Shown here piece by piece: positions 29,544 through 38,664 of a stretch of DNA of 47,218 bases (the stretch's first letter is position 1; each line of letters begins with the position of its first letter). The stretch lies in NCBI RefSeq assembly GCF_018070325.1, contig NZ_JAGPXY010000052.1:1-47218 (forward strand), written 5' to 3'. The position numbers and the translations under genes were made by a program. The notes below the pieces were generated by a model. The model saw only the letters and a program-made list of their open reading frames with translations, did no database searches and had not been told where the DNA came from. The stretch comes from Micromonospora sp. H61. Lineage in GTDB: Bacteria; Actinomycetota; Actinomycetes; Mycobacteriales; Micromonosporaceae.

Positions 29544-32050
29544 TGACCGACGTAGCCAAGCAGACCGAGACCGTCACCCTCACCATCGACGGCGTCGAGG
29601 TCACCGCCCCCAAGGGGACGCTGCTGATCCGGGTCGCCGAGCAGATGGGCACCGAGATCCCCCGGTTCTGCGACCACCCGCTGCTGGCCCCGGCCGGCGC
29701 GTGCCGGCAGTGCCTGGTCGAGGTGGAGGGCCAGCGCAAGCCGGTCGCCTCCTGCACCCAGACCGTCGCCGACGGCATGGTCGTGCGTACCCAGATCACC
29801 TCCCCGGTTGCCAAGAAGGCGCAGGAGGGGGTGATGGAGCTGCTGCTGCTCAACCACCCGCTGGACTGCCCGATGTGTGACAAGGGCGGCGAGTGCCCGC
29901 TCCAGAACCAGGCGATGTCCACCGGCCGCACGGACTCGCGCTTCCACGAGCACAAGCGGGAGTACGAGAAGCCGATGGCGATCAGCAGCCAGGTGCTGCT
30001 GGACCGCGAGCGGTGCGTGCTCTGCCAGCGGTGCACCCGGTTCTCCGAGGAGATCGCCGGCGACAAGTTCATCGACCTGATGGGCCGGTCGTCCGCCGAA
30101 GAGATCAACATCTACCGGGACGACGCGTACGGCGAAGAGGGCGACGCCGGCGACGTTCCGTTCAACTCCTACTTCTCCGGCAACACGGTGCAGATCTGCC
30201 CGGTGGGCGCGCTGACCGGTGCCCAGTACCGCTTCCGCGCCCGCCCGTTCGACCTGGTCTCCAGCCCGAGTGTCTGCGAGCACTGCTCGGCCGGCTGCGG
30301 GCAGCGCACCGACTGGCGGCGCGGCAAGGTCCTGCGTCGGCTGGCCGGCGACGAGCCGGCGGTGAACGAGGAGTGGAACTGCGACAAGGGCCGCTGGGGC
30401 TTCCAGTACACCCGGGCCGCCGACCGGCTGACCACCCCGCTGGTCCGCGACGAGCACACCGGTGAGCTGCGCGAGGCGTCCTGGAGTGAGGCGCTCACCG
30501 TTGCCGCCGAGGGGCTGCACATCGCCCGGGAGAGCGGGCAGGGCACTGCGGTGCTCACCGGCGGTCGGCTGACCGTCGAGGACGCCTACGCCTACGCCAA
30601 GTTCGCCCGGGTCGCGTTGAACACCAACGACATCGACTTCCGGGCCCGCCCGGTCTCCCGCGAGGAGGCCGACTTCCTGGCCAGCTCGGTGGCCGGGGTC
30701 ACCGACGTCACCTACACCGACGTGGAGAACGCGCCGGCGGTGGTGCTGGTGGGCCTGGAGCCCGAGGAGGAGTGCCCGATCCTCTTCCTGCGGCTGCGCA
30801 AGGCGTACCTGAAGAAGACCCTGACGGTGTACGCGCTGGCGCCCTTCGCCACCCGCGGCCTGGAGAAGCTCGGTGCCAAGCTGGCCCGGGTGGTGCCGGG
30901 CGAGGAGGCCAGCGTGCTCGCCGAGCACGCGACGGTCAGCGAGGCGCTGAGCGCACCGGGCGCGATCCTGATCGTCGGCGAGCGGCTGGCCACCGTACCG
31001 GGTGGGCTCTCCGCCGCGGCCGACGTGGCCCGGCGTACCGGCGCGAAGCTGGCCTGGGTGCCGCGGCGCGCGGGTGACCGCGGCGCTGTCGACGCGGGCT
31101 GCCTGCCCAACCTGCTCCCCGGTGGACGCCTGGTCACCGAGCCGGCCGCCCGGGCCGAGCTGGGTGAGGCGTGGGACATCCCGGCCGGGGTGATCCCGAG
31201 CCAGGCCGGTCGGGACACCGACGGCATCCTGACCGCGGCCGCCAACGGGCAGCTCGGCGCGCTCGTCGTCGGCGGTGTCGACCCGGCCGACCTGGCCGAC
31301 CCGCGACTGGCCGAGTCCGCCCTGGACGCGGTGCCGTTCCTGGTCAGCCTGGAGCTGCGCGCCAGCGCGGTGACCCGGCGGGCGAACGTGGTGCTGCCGG
31401 TCGCCCCGGTGGCCGAGAAGGCCGGAAGCTTCCTGGACTGGGAGGGCCGACTGCGCCCGTTCGAGGCGGTGCTGAACACCGCCGCGATGACCGACGGCCG
31501 GGTGCTCGACGCGCTGGCCGCGCTGCTAGACGTACGCCTCGGCACGGCCGACGTGCTGAGCGTCCGTCGTGAGCTGGGCACGCTGCCGGCGACGCGGATG
31601 TCCCGGCCGGCCGCGCCGTCGGTCGCACCGGGCCCGGTGCCGCAGCCGAACGCCGGGGAGGCCGTGCTGGCCACCTGGCACCAGCTGGTGGACCTCGGCA
31701 CCCTGACCGAGGGCGACGAGAACCTCGCCGGGACCGCTCGCCCGCCGGTGGTCCGGCTGGGTAAGGGCACCGCCGAGGCGCTCGGTGTGGTCGACGGTGA
31801 CGCGGTCACTGTCGGCACCGACCGTGGGGCGCTGACCCTGCCGGCGGAACTCACCGAGATGCCGGACGGCGTGGTCTGGCTGCCGACCAACTCACCCGGC
31901 TCGACAGTGCGGCGCAGCCTCGGGGCGACGTCCGGCGCGGTCGTCCGGATCTCCGTCCCCGCACCGAGTACGGCCATCCCGGCCGGACGCGTGGCGGCTG
32001 ACGAGACCGGTCTCCCGGGTCCGCTCCTCAACTCCGGGGGTAACCAGTGA
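29543..32050 (+). CDS. nuoG: NADH-quinone oxidoreductase subunit G
   Basis: An 835-residue iron-sulfur subunit. N1b 2Fe-2S ligands Cys43, 54, 57, 71; N5 ligands His105, Cys109, 112, 118; N4 ligands Cys158, 161, 164 and Cys219. The extra cluster N7, lost in many lineages, keeps its CX2CX3CX27C set (Cys245, 248, 252, 280). The remaining 550 residues are a molybdopterin-oxidoreductase-like domain without a cofactor role, with an alanine-rich end. Electrons pass from NuoE/F through this chain to NuoI. Overlaps nuoH by 4 bp. Confidence 0.95.
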   Translation: MTDVAKQTETVTLTIDGVEVTAPKGTLLIRVAEQMGTEIPRFCDHPLLAPAGACRQCLVEVEGQRKPVASCTQTVADGMVVRTQITSPVAKKAQEGVMELLLLNHPLDCPMCDKGGECPLQNQAMSTGRTDSRFHEHKREYEKPMAISSQVLLDRERCVLCQRCTRFSEEIAGDKFIDLMGRSSAEEINIYRDDAYGEEGDAGDVPFNSYFSGNTVQICPVGALTGAQYRFRARPFDLVSSPSVCEHCSAGCGQRTDWRRGKVLRRLAGDEPAVNEEWNCDKGRWGFQYTRAADRLTTPLVRDEHTGELREASWSEALTVAAEGLHIARESGQGTAVLTGGRLTVEDAYAYAKFARVALNTNDIDFRARPVSREEADFLASSVAGVTDVTYTDVENAPAVVLVGLEPEEECPILFLRLRKAYLKKTLTVYALAPFATRGLEKLGAKLARVVPGEEASVLAEHATVSEALSAPGAILIVGERLATVPGGLSAAADVARRTGAKLAWVPRRAGDRGAVDAGCLPNLLPGGRLVTEPAARAELGEAWDIPAGVIPSQAGRDTDGILTAAANGQLGALVVGGVDPADLADPRLAESALDAVPFLVSLELRASAVTRRANVVLPVAPVAEKAGSFLDWEGRLRPFEAVLNTAAMTDGRVLDALAALLDVRLGTADVLSVRRELGTLPATRMSRPAAPSVAPGPVPQPNAGEAVLATWHQLVDLGTLTEGDENLAGTARPPVVRLGKGTAEALGVVDGDAVTVGTDRGALTLPAELTEMPDGVVWLPTNSPGSTVRRSLGATSGAVVRISVPAPSTAIPAGRVAADETGLPGPLLNSGGNQ

Positions 32051-33399
32051 GTCCGATCTACCTGGCCCAGGATCCGACGCTGGCCGACTTCGGCCGGGAT
32101 CCGTGGTGGCTGGTTCTCGGCAAGATTGTCTTCGCGTTCGCCTTCGGTCTGCTGGCCACCCTGCTCGGCGTCTGGTTCGAACGGCGCGTGGTCGGTTACA
32201 TGCAGGTGCGGCCCGGCCCCAACCAGGTCGGCCCGTTCGGCCTGCTGCAGACCCTCGCCGACGGCCTGAAGATGGCCTTCAAGGAGGACATCCTCCCGAA
32301 GGCGGCCGACAAGGTCGTCTACTTCTTCGCCCCGACCATCTCGGTGATCTGCGCGGTCACCGCCCTGTCGGTGGTGCCGTTCGGCCCGATGGTGAGCATC
32401 TTCGGTCACCACACGCCGTTGCAGGTCACCGATGTGCCGGTGGCGGTGCTGCTGCTGCTCGCCTGCTCCTCGATGGGCGTCTACGGCATCGTGCTGGGTG
32501 GCTGGGCCTCCGGCTCGACGTACCCGCTGCTGGGTGGTCTCCGGTCGAGCGCCCAGATGATCTCCTACGAGGTCGCCATGGGGCTCAGCATCGTGGCGGT
32601 CTTCATGACCGCCGGCACGATGAGCACCAGCGGGATCGTCGCCGCTCAGGGCGACGGCACCCAGCTGACCATCTTCGGCCAGACCGTCCCGGCGCCGGGC
32701 TGGTACGCGATCCTGCTGCTGCCGAGCTTCATCATCTTCTTCATCGCCACTGTGGGTGAGACCAACCGGGCGCCGTTCGACCTGCCCGAGGCCGAGTCCG
32801 AGCTGGTCGCCGGCTTCATGACGGAATACAGCTCGCTGAAGTTCGCGCTCTTCATGCTCAGCGAGTACGTCGCGATGGTGACCATGTCCGCGGTCACCAC
32901 CACGCTGTTCCTGGGCGGTTGGCGAGCGCCCTGGCCGATCACCATCTGGGAGGGCGCCAACTCCGGTTGGTGGCCGATGCTCTGGTTCTTCGGCAAGGTG
33001 ATCGCGCTGGTCTTCGTCTTCGTGTGGTTGCGTGGCACGCTGCCCCGGCTGCGGTACGACCAGTTCATGCGGCTCGGCTGGAAGGTGCTGCTGCCGATCA
33101 ACCTGGTCTGGATCCTGGTCCTGTCGGGCCTGCGCTCCATCGAGGACTGGGACACCCGCGGCAAGGTGATCGCCGTCGGCATTCCGGCCGGCATCCTGCT
33201 GATCGCCACGATCTTCTGGCCCAGCCGGAAGCCGAAGCCGAAGCCGACGACGCAGGAACAGGTCGACAACCGGCCGCACGGGAGCTTCCCGCTGCCGCCG
33301 ATGGATCTTCAGGTACCACCGAGCCCGCGCATCACGCGCGTGGTCGCCGAGCGGGAGCCGGCCAACATCGTTGCCGGCTCGGACTCCAGGGAGGTGTGA
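32047..33399 (+). CDS. nuoH: NADH-quinone oxidoreductase subunit H
   Basis: A 450-residue membrane subunit with about eight or nine helices, forming the quinone entry channel next to NuoB/D. Signatures are RVVGYMQVRPGPNQVGP (about 45-61), LLQTLADGLKMAFKED and ETNRAPFDLPEAESELVAGF, whose acidic residues line the E-channel. About 60 residues at the C-terminus (KPKPKPTTQEQ onwards) are a cytoplasmic extension not found in proteobacterial NuoH. GTG start overlaps nuoG. Confidence 0.95.
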   Translation: MSPIYLAQDPTLADFGRDPWWLVLGKIVFAFAFGLLATLLGVWFERRVVGYMQVRPGPNQVGPFGLLQTLADGLKMAFKEDILPKAADKVVYFFAPTISVICAVTALSVVPFGPMVSIFGHHTPLQVTDVPVAVLLLLACSSMGVYGIVLGGWASGSTYPLLGGLRSSAQMISYEVAMGLSIVAVFMTAGTMSTSGIVAAQGDGTQLTIFGQTVPAPGWYAILLLPSFIIFFIATVGETNRAPFDLPEAESELVAGFMTEYSSLKFALFMLSEYVAMVTMSAVTTTLFLGGWRAPWPITIWEGANSGWWPMLWFFGKVIALVFVFVWLRGTLPRLRYDQFMRLGWKVLLPINLVWILVLSGLRSIEDWDTRGKVIAVGIPAGILLIATIFWPSRKPKPKPTTQEQVDNRPHGSFPLPPMDLQVPPSPRITRVVAEREPANIVAGSDSREV

Positions 33400-33400
33400 C

Positions 33401-34042
33401 GTGGGCGCGATCACCGGAACGTTCAAGGGATTCGGTGTCACCTTCTCGCACATGTTCAGGAAGGTCGTCACGACCGACTACCCGTTCAAGCCGCCGGTGT
33501 CGGCGCCGCGCTACCACGGGCGGCACATCCTCAACCGGCACCCGGACGGCCTGGAGAAGTGCATCGGCTGCGAGCTGTGCGCCTGGGCCTGCCCGGCGGA
33601 CGCGATCTACGTCGAGGGTGGCGACAACACCGACGAGCAGCGCTTCTCGCCGGGTGAGCGGTACGCCAGCGTCTACCAGATCAACTACGCCCGCTGCATC
33701 TTCTGCGGGCTGTGCATCGAGGCATGCCCGACCCGGTCGCTCACCATGAGCAACGAGTACGAGTTGGCCCGGGACAACCGGCAGGACCTGATCTTCACCA
33801 AGGAGCAGTTGCTCGCGCCGTTGCTGGAGGGCATGGAGCAGCCTCCGCACCCGATGCGGCTGGGTGACAGCGAGAAGGACTACTACGTCGGCGCGCTGGA
33901 CAACCCGGGCACCTCCGCCGGTGCGGAGACGTCCCCGATGGGCCCCGGCCGCTACCAGGTCGAGGAGCACCCCGGCGTGACGTTCCCGGGCGCCGAGCAG
34001 GCCGCCCAGCGCGTGGCGGCCGGCAAGGGAGAAAAAGCATGA
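33401..34042 (+). CDS. nuoI: NADH-quinone oxidoreductase subunit I
   Basis: A 213-residue ferredoxin-like subunit with clusters N6a and N6b: Cys54, 57, 60, 64 (CIGCELCAWACP) and Cys99, 102, 105, 109 (CIFCGLCIEACP), each with a closing CP. About 60 residues after the core are a polar extension. GTG 33401 is 1 bp after the nuoH stop and has AGGGAGG upstream; an earlier in-frame start would lie inside nuoH and was rejected. Confidence 0.95.
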   Translation: MGAITGTFKGFGVTFSHMFRKVVTTDYPFKPPVSAPRYHGRHILNRHPDGLEKCIGCELCAWACPADAIYVEGGDNTDEQRFSPGERYASVYQINYARCIFCGLCIEACPTRSLTMSNEYELARDNRQDLIFTKEQLLAPLLEGMEQPPHPMRLGDSEKDYYVGALDNPGTSAGAETSPMGPGRYQVEEHPGVTFPGAEQAAQRVAAGKGEKA

Positions 34043-34809
34043 CCACGTCTACGGTGCTCGCCGCGGCGGGTTCGGTCCCCACCGGCGAGGCGGTCACCTT
34101 CTGGATCCTCGCCCCGCTCGCGCTGATCGGCGGGATCGGGATGGTGGCCGCGCGCAACGCCGTGCACTCGGCGCTGTGGCTGGTGCTGACAATGCTCTGC
34201 CTGGGCGTCTTCTACGTGCTCCAGGCCGGTCCGTTCATCGGCATGGTGCAGATCATCGTCTACACCGGCGCGATCATGATGCTGTTCCTCTTCGTGCTGA
34301 TGCTTGTCGGTCGGGACTCCACTGACTCGCTGATCGAGACGCTGCGCGGCCAGCGCGTCGCCGCGATCGTGCTCGGCCTGGGCTTCGCCGGCCTGGTCGG
34401 CACCGGCCTCTACCAGGCGCTCGACCGGACCAACACGGTCGGCCTGGACCAGGTCAACGCCGAGGGGAACGTGCAAGGCATCGCCCGACTGCTGTTCACC
34501 AAGTACGTCTTCGCGTTCGAGCTGACCTCGGCGCTGCTGATCACCGCGGCGGTCGGTGCCATGGTGCTGGCCCACGTCGAGCGGCGTAAGCAGGACAAGG
34601 TCGACCAGGTGTCGACGATGAAGGCACGCTTCGCCCCGGGCAACTACCCCGGCCCGAAGCCGGGCCCCGGCGTCTTCGCGACCTCCTCCTCGGTGGCCAC
34701 CCCGGCCCGGCTGCCCGACGGCCGCCTGACCGACCGCAGCACCCCGGCGATCCTTCCGCAGCGCGAGCTGACCGCCGAGGAGACCTCGCTGAAGGGGACG
34801 GACAAGTAA
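34039..34809 (+). CDS. nuoJ: NADH-quinone oxidoreductase subunit J
   Basis: A 256-residue membrane subunit with five helices in the first 180 residues, including the pi-bulge helix region GMVQIIVYTGAIMMLFLFVLM (about 68-88). Residues 185-256 form a cytoplasmic tail rich in Pro and Gly. ATG overlaps the nuoI stop (ATGA), and the TAA shares a base with the nuoK ATG. Confidence 0.94.
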   Translation: MTTSTVLAAAGSVPTGEAVTFWILAPLALIGGIGMVAARNAVHSALWLVLTMLCLGVFYVLQAGPFIGMVQIIVYTGAIMMLFLFVLMLVGRDSTDSLIETLRGQRVAAIVLGLGFAGLVGTGLYQALDRTNTVGLDQVNAEGNVQGIARLLFTKYVFAFELTSALLITAAVGAMVLAHVERRKQDKVDQVSTMKARFAPGNYPGPKPGPGVFATSSSVATPARLPDGRLTDRSTPAILPQRELTAEETSLKGTDK

Positions 34810-35126
34810 TGGGAACGTTCTTCTCGGTCGAGCCGACCTACTACCTCGTGCTCGCCGCGGTGCTGTTCACCATCGGCGCCGCCGGGGTGCTGGTCCGGCG
34901 CAACGCGATCGTGCTGTTCATGTGCGTGGAGCTGATGCTCAACGCGGCCAACCTGACGCTGGTCACCTTCAGCCGGATCAACGGTGACCTCAACGGCCAG
35001 ATCATGGCGTTCTTCGTGATGGTGGTGGCGGCGGCCGAGGTCGTGGTCGGGCTCGCGATCATCATGTCCATCTTCCGGACGCGACGCTCGGCGAGTGTCG
35101 ACGACGCCAACCTGCTCAAGTACTAG
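34809..35126 (+). CDS. nuoK: NADH-quinone oxidoreductase subunit K
   Basis: A 105-residue subunit with three helices, MrpC-like. The conserved Glu of helix 2 is in LFMCVELMLNAANL (around residue 41), with a second acidic residue in AAAEVVVGLAI (around 76). These belong to the central hydrophilic axis for proton transfer. Normal length. Confidence 0.95.
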   Translation: MGTFFSVEPTYYLVLAAVLFTIGAAGVLVRRNAIVLFMCVELMLNAANLTLVTFSRINGDLNGQIMAFFVMVVAAAEVVVGLAIIMSIFRTRRSASVDDANLLKY

Positions 35127-35138
35127 AGGGGTCCACCG

Positions 35139-37064
35139 GTGGAAGAGACTGTGGAATACGCCCAGGCCACGGGGCTGCTTGGGGGCGTCTGGCTGCTGGT
35201 GGCGATCCCGCTAATCAGCGCGGCCATCCTGCTGCTGCTCGGCCGCCGGGCCGACCGCTGGGGGCACTGGTTGGGCGTCGCCGCCATCGGCGCCGCGTTC
35301 GTGCTCGGCCTGAGCTTCTTCTTCCAGCTGCGTGGCCTGGAGAACAAGTCGGTCGAGCTGAGCCTCTGGGACTTCATCGCCGTCGGAGATCTGCGCGTCG
35401 ACTTCGGCCTGCTCTTCGACCCGCTGGCCGCGGTCTTCGTACTGCTGATCACCGGGGTGGGTTTCCTGATCCACCTGTACGCGGTGGAGTACATGGCGCA
35501 CGACGCGGGCCGTCGTCGGTTCTTCGCGTACTTCAACCTGTTCGTCGCGGCGATGCTGCTGCTGGTGCTCGGCAACAACTACGTGATGCTGTACTTCGGC
35601 TGGGAGGGCGTCGGTCTGGCGTCGTACCTGCTGATCTCCTTCTGGACCGAGCGGCCGAGCGCGGCCACCGCCGGCAAGAAGGCGTTCCTGATGAACCGGG
35701 TCGGCGACGCCGGCCTGGCCATCGGCATCTTCATCATGTTCGCCACCCTGGGCACCACCCAGTACGACGAGGTGTTCAACGGTGTCGGCGCGCTGACCGG
35801 CACCACGGTGCTGGTCCTCGGCCTGTTGCTGCTGCTCGGGGCTGCCGGCAAGTCCGGCCAGTTCCCGCTCCAGGCGTGGTTGCCGGACGCGATGGAGGGC
35901 CCGACCCCCGTGTCGGCGCTCATCCACGCCGCCACCATGGTCACCGCGGGCGTCTACCTGATCGCCCGGTCCAACCCGATCTTCTCGGCCAACTCGACGC
36001 TGCAACTCGTGGTGGTCAGCGTCGGCGCGCTCACCCTGCTGATCGGCTGCATCATCGGTGCGGCCAAGGACGACATCAAGCGGGTGCTCGCCTGGTCGAC
36101 GGTGAGCCAGATCGGCTACATGTTCCTCGGTGTCGGCCTCGGCGGCGCGGCGTACGCGCTGGCCATCGTGCACCTGCTGGCGCACGGCTTCTTCAAGGCC
36201 AACATGTTCCTGGGCGCCGGCTCGGTCATGCACGGAATGAAGGACCAGGTCGACATCCGCCGCTTCGGTGGGCTGTCCAAGTACATGAAGATCACCTGGT
36301 TGACCTTCATGATGGGCTGGCTGGCCATCATCGGCATGTTCCCGTTCTCCGGCTTCTTCTCCAAGGAGCCGATCATCGTGGCCGCCTTCGAGCGGGAGGA
36401 CTGGACCGCCTGGCTCTTCGGCGGTGCGGCACTGCTCGGCGCCGGGCTCACCGCGTTCTACATGACGCGGCTGTTCGTGCTCACGTTCCACGGGCCGCAG
36501 CGGTGGACCGAGGACATCGAGCACCCGCACGAGTCGCCGAAGCTGATGACCATCCCGCTGATCCTGCTGGCGGTCGGGTCGGTCGGCGCCGGCTTCCTGC
36601 TCGCCACGTCCGTTCCGGACTGGCTGACGGAGACCGCCGGGCTGGGCGGCGAGCACGCGGAGCACGAGGCGGTCCTCTCGCACACCGTGATCACCATCCT
36701 GTCGCTGCTGGTCACCGTGCTCGGTGCCGGGCTCGCCTGGTTCCTGTTCCGGGCAGGCACTGCCACCGCGCCGCAGCCGGCCGGCGTGCTGGTCACCGCC
36801 GCCCGGCGCAACCTCTACACCGACACGGTCAACGAGGCGGTCTTCGAGAAGCCGGGCATCTTCCTCACCCGGGCGCTGGTGTACCTCGACAACCGGGGCA
36901 TCGACGGGCTCGTCAACGGGCTCGCCGCCGCGGTCGGCGGGGGCTCGGGCCGCCTCCGTCGGATGCAGACCGGCTTTGTCCGCTCGTACGCCACCTCGAT
37001 CCTGGCCGGTGCGCTGCTGGTGATGGCGGCGTTCCTGGCGGTGCAGGCGGGGTGGTTGGCGTGA
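35139..37064 (+). CDS. nuoL: NADH-quinone oxidoreductase subunit L
   Basis: A 641-residue antiporter-like subunit at the distal end of the membrane arm, with about sixteen helices. Proton-path markers are the Glu of YFGWEGVGLASYLL, the Lys of GAAGKSGQFPLQAWLPDAMEG, the GPTPVSALIHAATMV loop and AKDDIKRVLAWSTVSQIGYM. The C-terminal lateral helix region is present (from about 550). GTG 35139 follows nuoK by 12 bp with GAGGGG as ribosome site. Its stop overlaps the small ORF before nuoM. Confidence 0.95.
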   Translation: MEETVEYAQATGLLGGVWLLVAIPLISAAILLLLGRRADRWGHWLGVAAIGAAFVLGLSFFFQLRGLENKSVELSLWDFIAVGDLRVDFGLLFDPLAAVFVLLITGVGFLIHLYAVEYMAHDAGRRRFFAYFNLFVAAMLLLVLGNNYVMLYFGWEGVGLASYLLISFWTERPSAATAGKKAFLMNRVGDAGLAIGIFIMFATLGTTQYDEVFNGVGALTGTTVLVLGLLLLLGAAGKSGQFPLQAWLPDAMEGPTPVSALIHAATMVTAGVYLIARSNPIFSANSTLQLVVVSVGALTLLIGCIIGAAKDDIKRVLAWSTVSQIGYMFLGVGLGGAAYALAIVHLLAHGFFKANMFLGAGSVMHGMKDQVDIRRFGGLSKYMKITWLTFMMGWLAIIGMFPFSGFFSKEPIIVAAFEREDWTAWLFGGAALLGAGLTAFYMTRLFVLTFHGPQRWTEDIEHPHESPKLMTIPLILLAVGSVGAGFLLATSVPDWLTETAGLGGEHAEHEAVLSHTVITILSLLVTVLGAGLAWFLFRAGTATAPQPAGVLVTAARRNLYTDTVNEAVFEKPGIFLTRALVYLDNRGIDGLVNGLAAAVGGGSGRLRRMQTGFVRSYATSILAGALLVMAAFLAVQAGWLA

Positions 37065-37129
37065 TCGACCTCAATACGCCCGCCCCCGCCGGCGGACCAC
37101 GCATCCACGACGGAGGTAAGGCCGCATAA
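37061..37129 (+). CDS. Putative 22-codon mini-ORF bridging nuoL and nuoM
   Basis: GTG at 37061 overlaps the nuoL stop as GTGA, and the TAA (37127-37129) overlaps the nuoM ATG as TAATG. The peptide is Pro/Gly/Ala-rich (starts VIDLNTPAPAGG) with no known motif. Both junctions have the same layout used by the true nuo genes, so it may be translated, chiefly to keep ribosomes moving from nuoL to nuoM. Equally it may be spacer in which these overlaps are chance; GGAGG at its end serves nuoM. Confidence 0.35.
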   Translation: MIDLNTPAPAGGPRIHDGGKAA

Positions 37130-38664
37130 TGTCCAACTTCCCGTTCCTCTCGGTGCTCACCGTGGCGCCGCTGGTGGGCGCCCTGGTGGTGGCCTTCCTG
37201 CCGCGCCACCGCCCGGAGCTGGCCAAGCAGGTGGCGTTCGCCTGGTCGCTGCTCGTGCTGGTGCTGTCGGTGGTGATGTGGGTCAGCTTCAACGCCGGCG
37301 GTGACCGGTTCCAGTTCCGCGAGTCGTACTCCTGGATTCCGAACTGGGGGGTCAGCTTCACCTTCGCCGCCGACGGCATCGCGCTGGTGATGCTGATGCT
37401 GATCGCGGTGCTGGTGCCGCTGGTGATCCTGGCGTCCTGGCACGACGCCGAGTCGTCGAAGCGGTCGGTGCCCGTCTACTTCGCGCTGCTGCTGGTCCTC
37501 GAGTGCACGATGATCGGCGTCTTCGCGGCCGCCGACGTCTTCCTGTTCTACGTGTTCTTCGAGGTCATGCTGGTGCCGATGTACTTCCTCATCGGCAGCT
37601 ACGGCGGCCACCAGCGGCAGTACGCGGCGGTGAAGTTCTTCCTCTACTCGCTCGTCGGCGGTCTGTTCATGCTGGCCGCGGTGATCGGCCTGTGGGTGGT
37701 GGGCGGCAAGACCTTCGACTGGCAGGCGCTCTCGCAGGTCGACATCAGCACCGGCACCGAGCGGTGGCTGTTCCTCGGCTTCTTCCTCGCGTTCGCCATC
37801 AAGGCGCCGTTCTTCCCGTTCCACACCTGGTTGCCCGATGCCGGTGGCGCCGCCCCGGCGGGCGCGGCGGCGCTGCTCGTCGGCGTGCTGGACAAGGTCG
37901 GCACCTTCGGCATCCTGCGCTACTGCCTGCCGCTGTTCCCCGAGGCGTCGAAGTGGTTCGCGCCGTGGGCACTGGCCCTGGGTGTGATCGGCATCGTCTA
38001 CGCCGCGCTGCTGGCGGTCGGCCAGAACGACCTCAAGCGGCTGGTGTCGTACACCTCGATCGCGCACTTCGGCTTCATCGGCGTGGGCATCTTCGCCTTC
38101 ACCACCCAGGCCGGCACCGGCGCGGTGCTCTACATGCTCAACCACGGGCTGGCCACCGGCCTGCTCTTCCTGGTGGTGGGCATGCTGATCTCCCGGCGTG
38201 GTTCGGCGCTGATCAGCGACTTCGGTGGCGCCGGCAAGCTCGTCCCGGTGCTCGCCGGGGTGCTCTTCTTCGCCGGTCTCGCCTCGCTCGCGCTGCCCGG
38301 CACTGCGCCGTTCATCTCCGAGTTCCTGGTGCTGATCGGCACCTTCACCGTGAACAAGCCGGTCGCGGTCATCGCCACGCTCGGCATCATCCTGGCCGCC
38401 GCGTACGTGCTGTGGATGGTGCAGCGCACCACCCAGGGCACCCTCAACCCGGCGCTGACCGAGGTCGACGGCATGCGCCGGGACCTCAACCTGCGCGAGA
38501 AGGTAGTGGTCGCCCCGCTGATCGCGCTGATCGTGCTGCTCGGCTTCTTCCCCAAGCCGGTCACTGACGTGATCAACCCCGCCGTCCAGGCGACCATGGA
38601 CGACATCGGCAGAACCGACCCGGCGCCGTCCGTGGGCGGCACCGTCCAGGAGGCGGCAAAGTGA
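37129..38664 (+). CDS. nuoM: NADH-quinone oxidoreductase subunit M
   Basis: A 511-residue antiporter-like subunit, about fourteen helices. Signature pieces are FFEVMLVPMYFLIG with the key Glu, FLAFAIKAPFFPFHTWLPDAGG with the channel Lys, and AGAAALLVGVLDKVGTFGILRY, the NuoM form of the broken-helix region. NDLKRLVSYTSIAHFGFIGVG follows. ATG 37129 has GGAGGTAAGG upstream. GTGA overlap with nuoN. Confidence 0.95.
   Translation: MSNFPFLSVLTVAPLVGALVVAFLPRHRPELAKQVAFAWSLLVLVLSVVMWVSFNAGGDRFQFRESYSWIPNWGVSFTFAADGIALVMLMLIAVLVPLVILASWHDAESSKRSVPVYFALLLVLECTMIGVFAAADVFLFYVFFEVMLVPMYFLIGSYGGHQRQYAAVKFFLYSLVGGLFMLAAVIGLWVVGGKTFDWQALSQVDISTGTERWLFLGFFLAFAIKAPFFPFHTWLPDAGGAAPAGAAALLVGVLDKVGTFGILRYCLPLFPEASKWFAPWALALGVIGIVYAALLAVGQNDLKRLVSYTSIAHFGFIGVGIFAFTTQAGTGAVLYMLNHGLATGLLFLVVGMLISRRGSALISDFGGAGKLVPVLAGVLFFAGLASLALPGTAPFISEFLVLIGTFTVNKPVAVIATLGIILAAAYVLWMVQRTTQGTLNPALTEVDGMRRDLNLREKVVVAPLIALIVLLGFFPKPVTDVINPAVQATMDDIGRTDPAPSVGGTVQEAAK

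Noticed and set aside
30712..33471. 919-codon minus-strand frame opposite nuoG/nuoH
   Set aside because: Shadow of conserved complex I genes; no recognisable protein.
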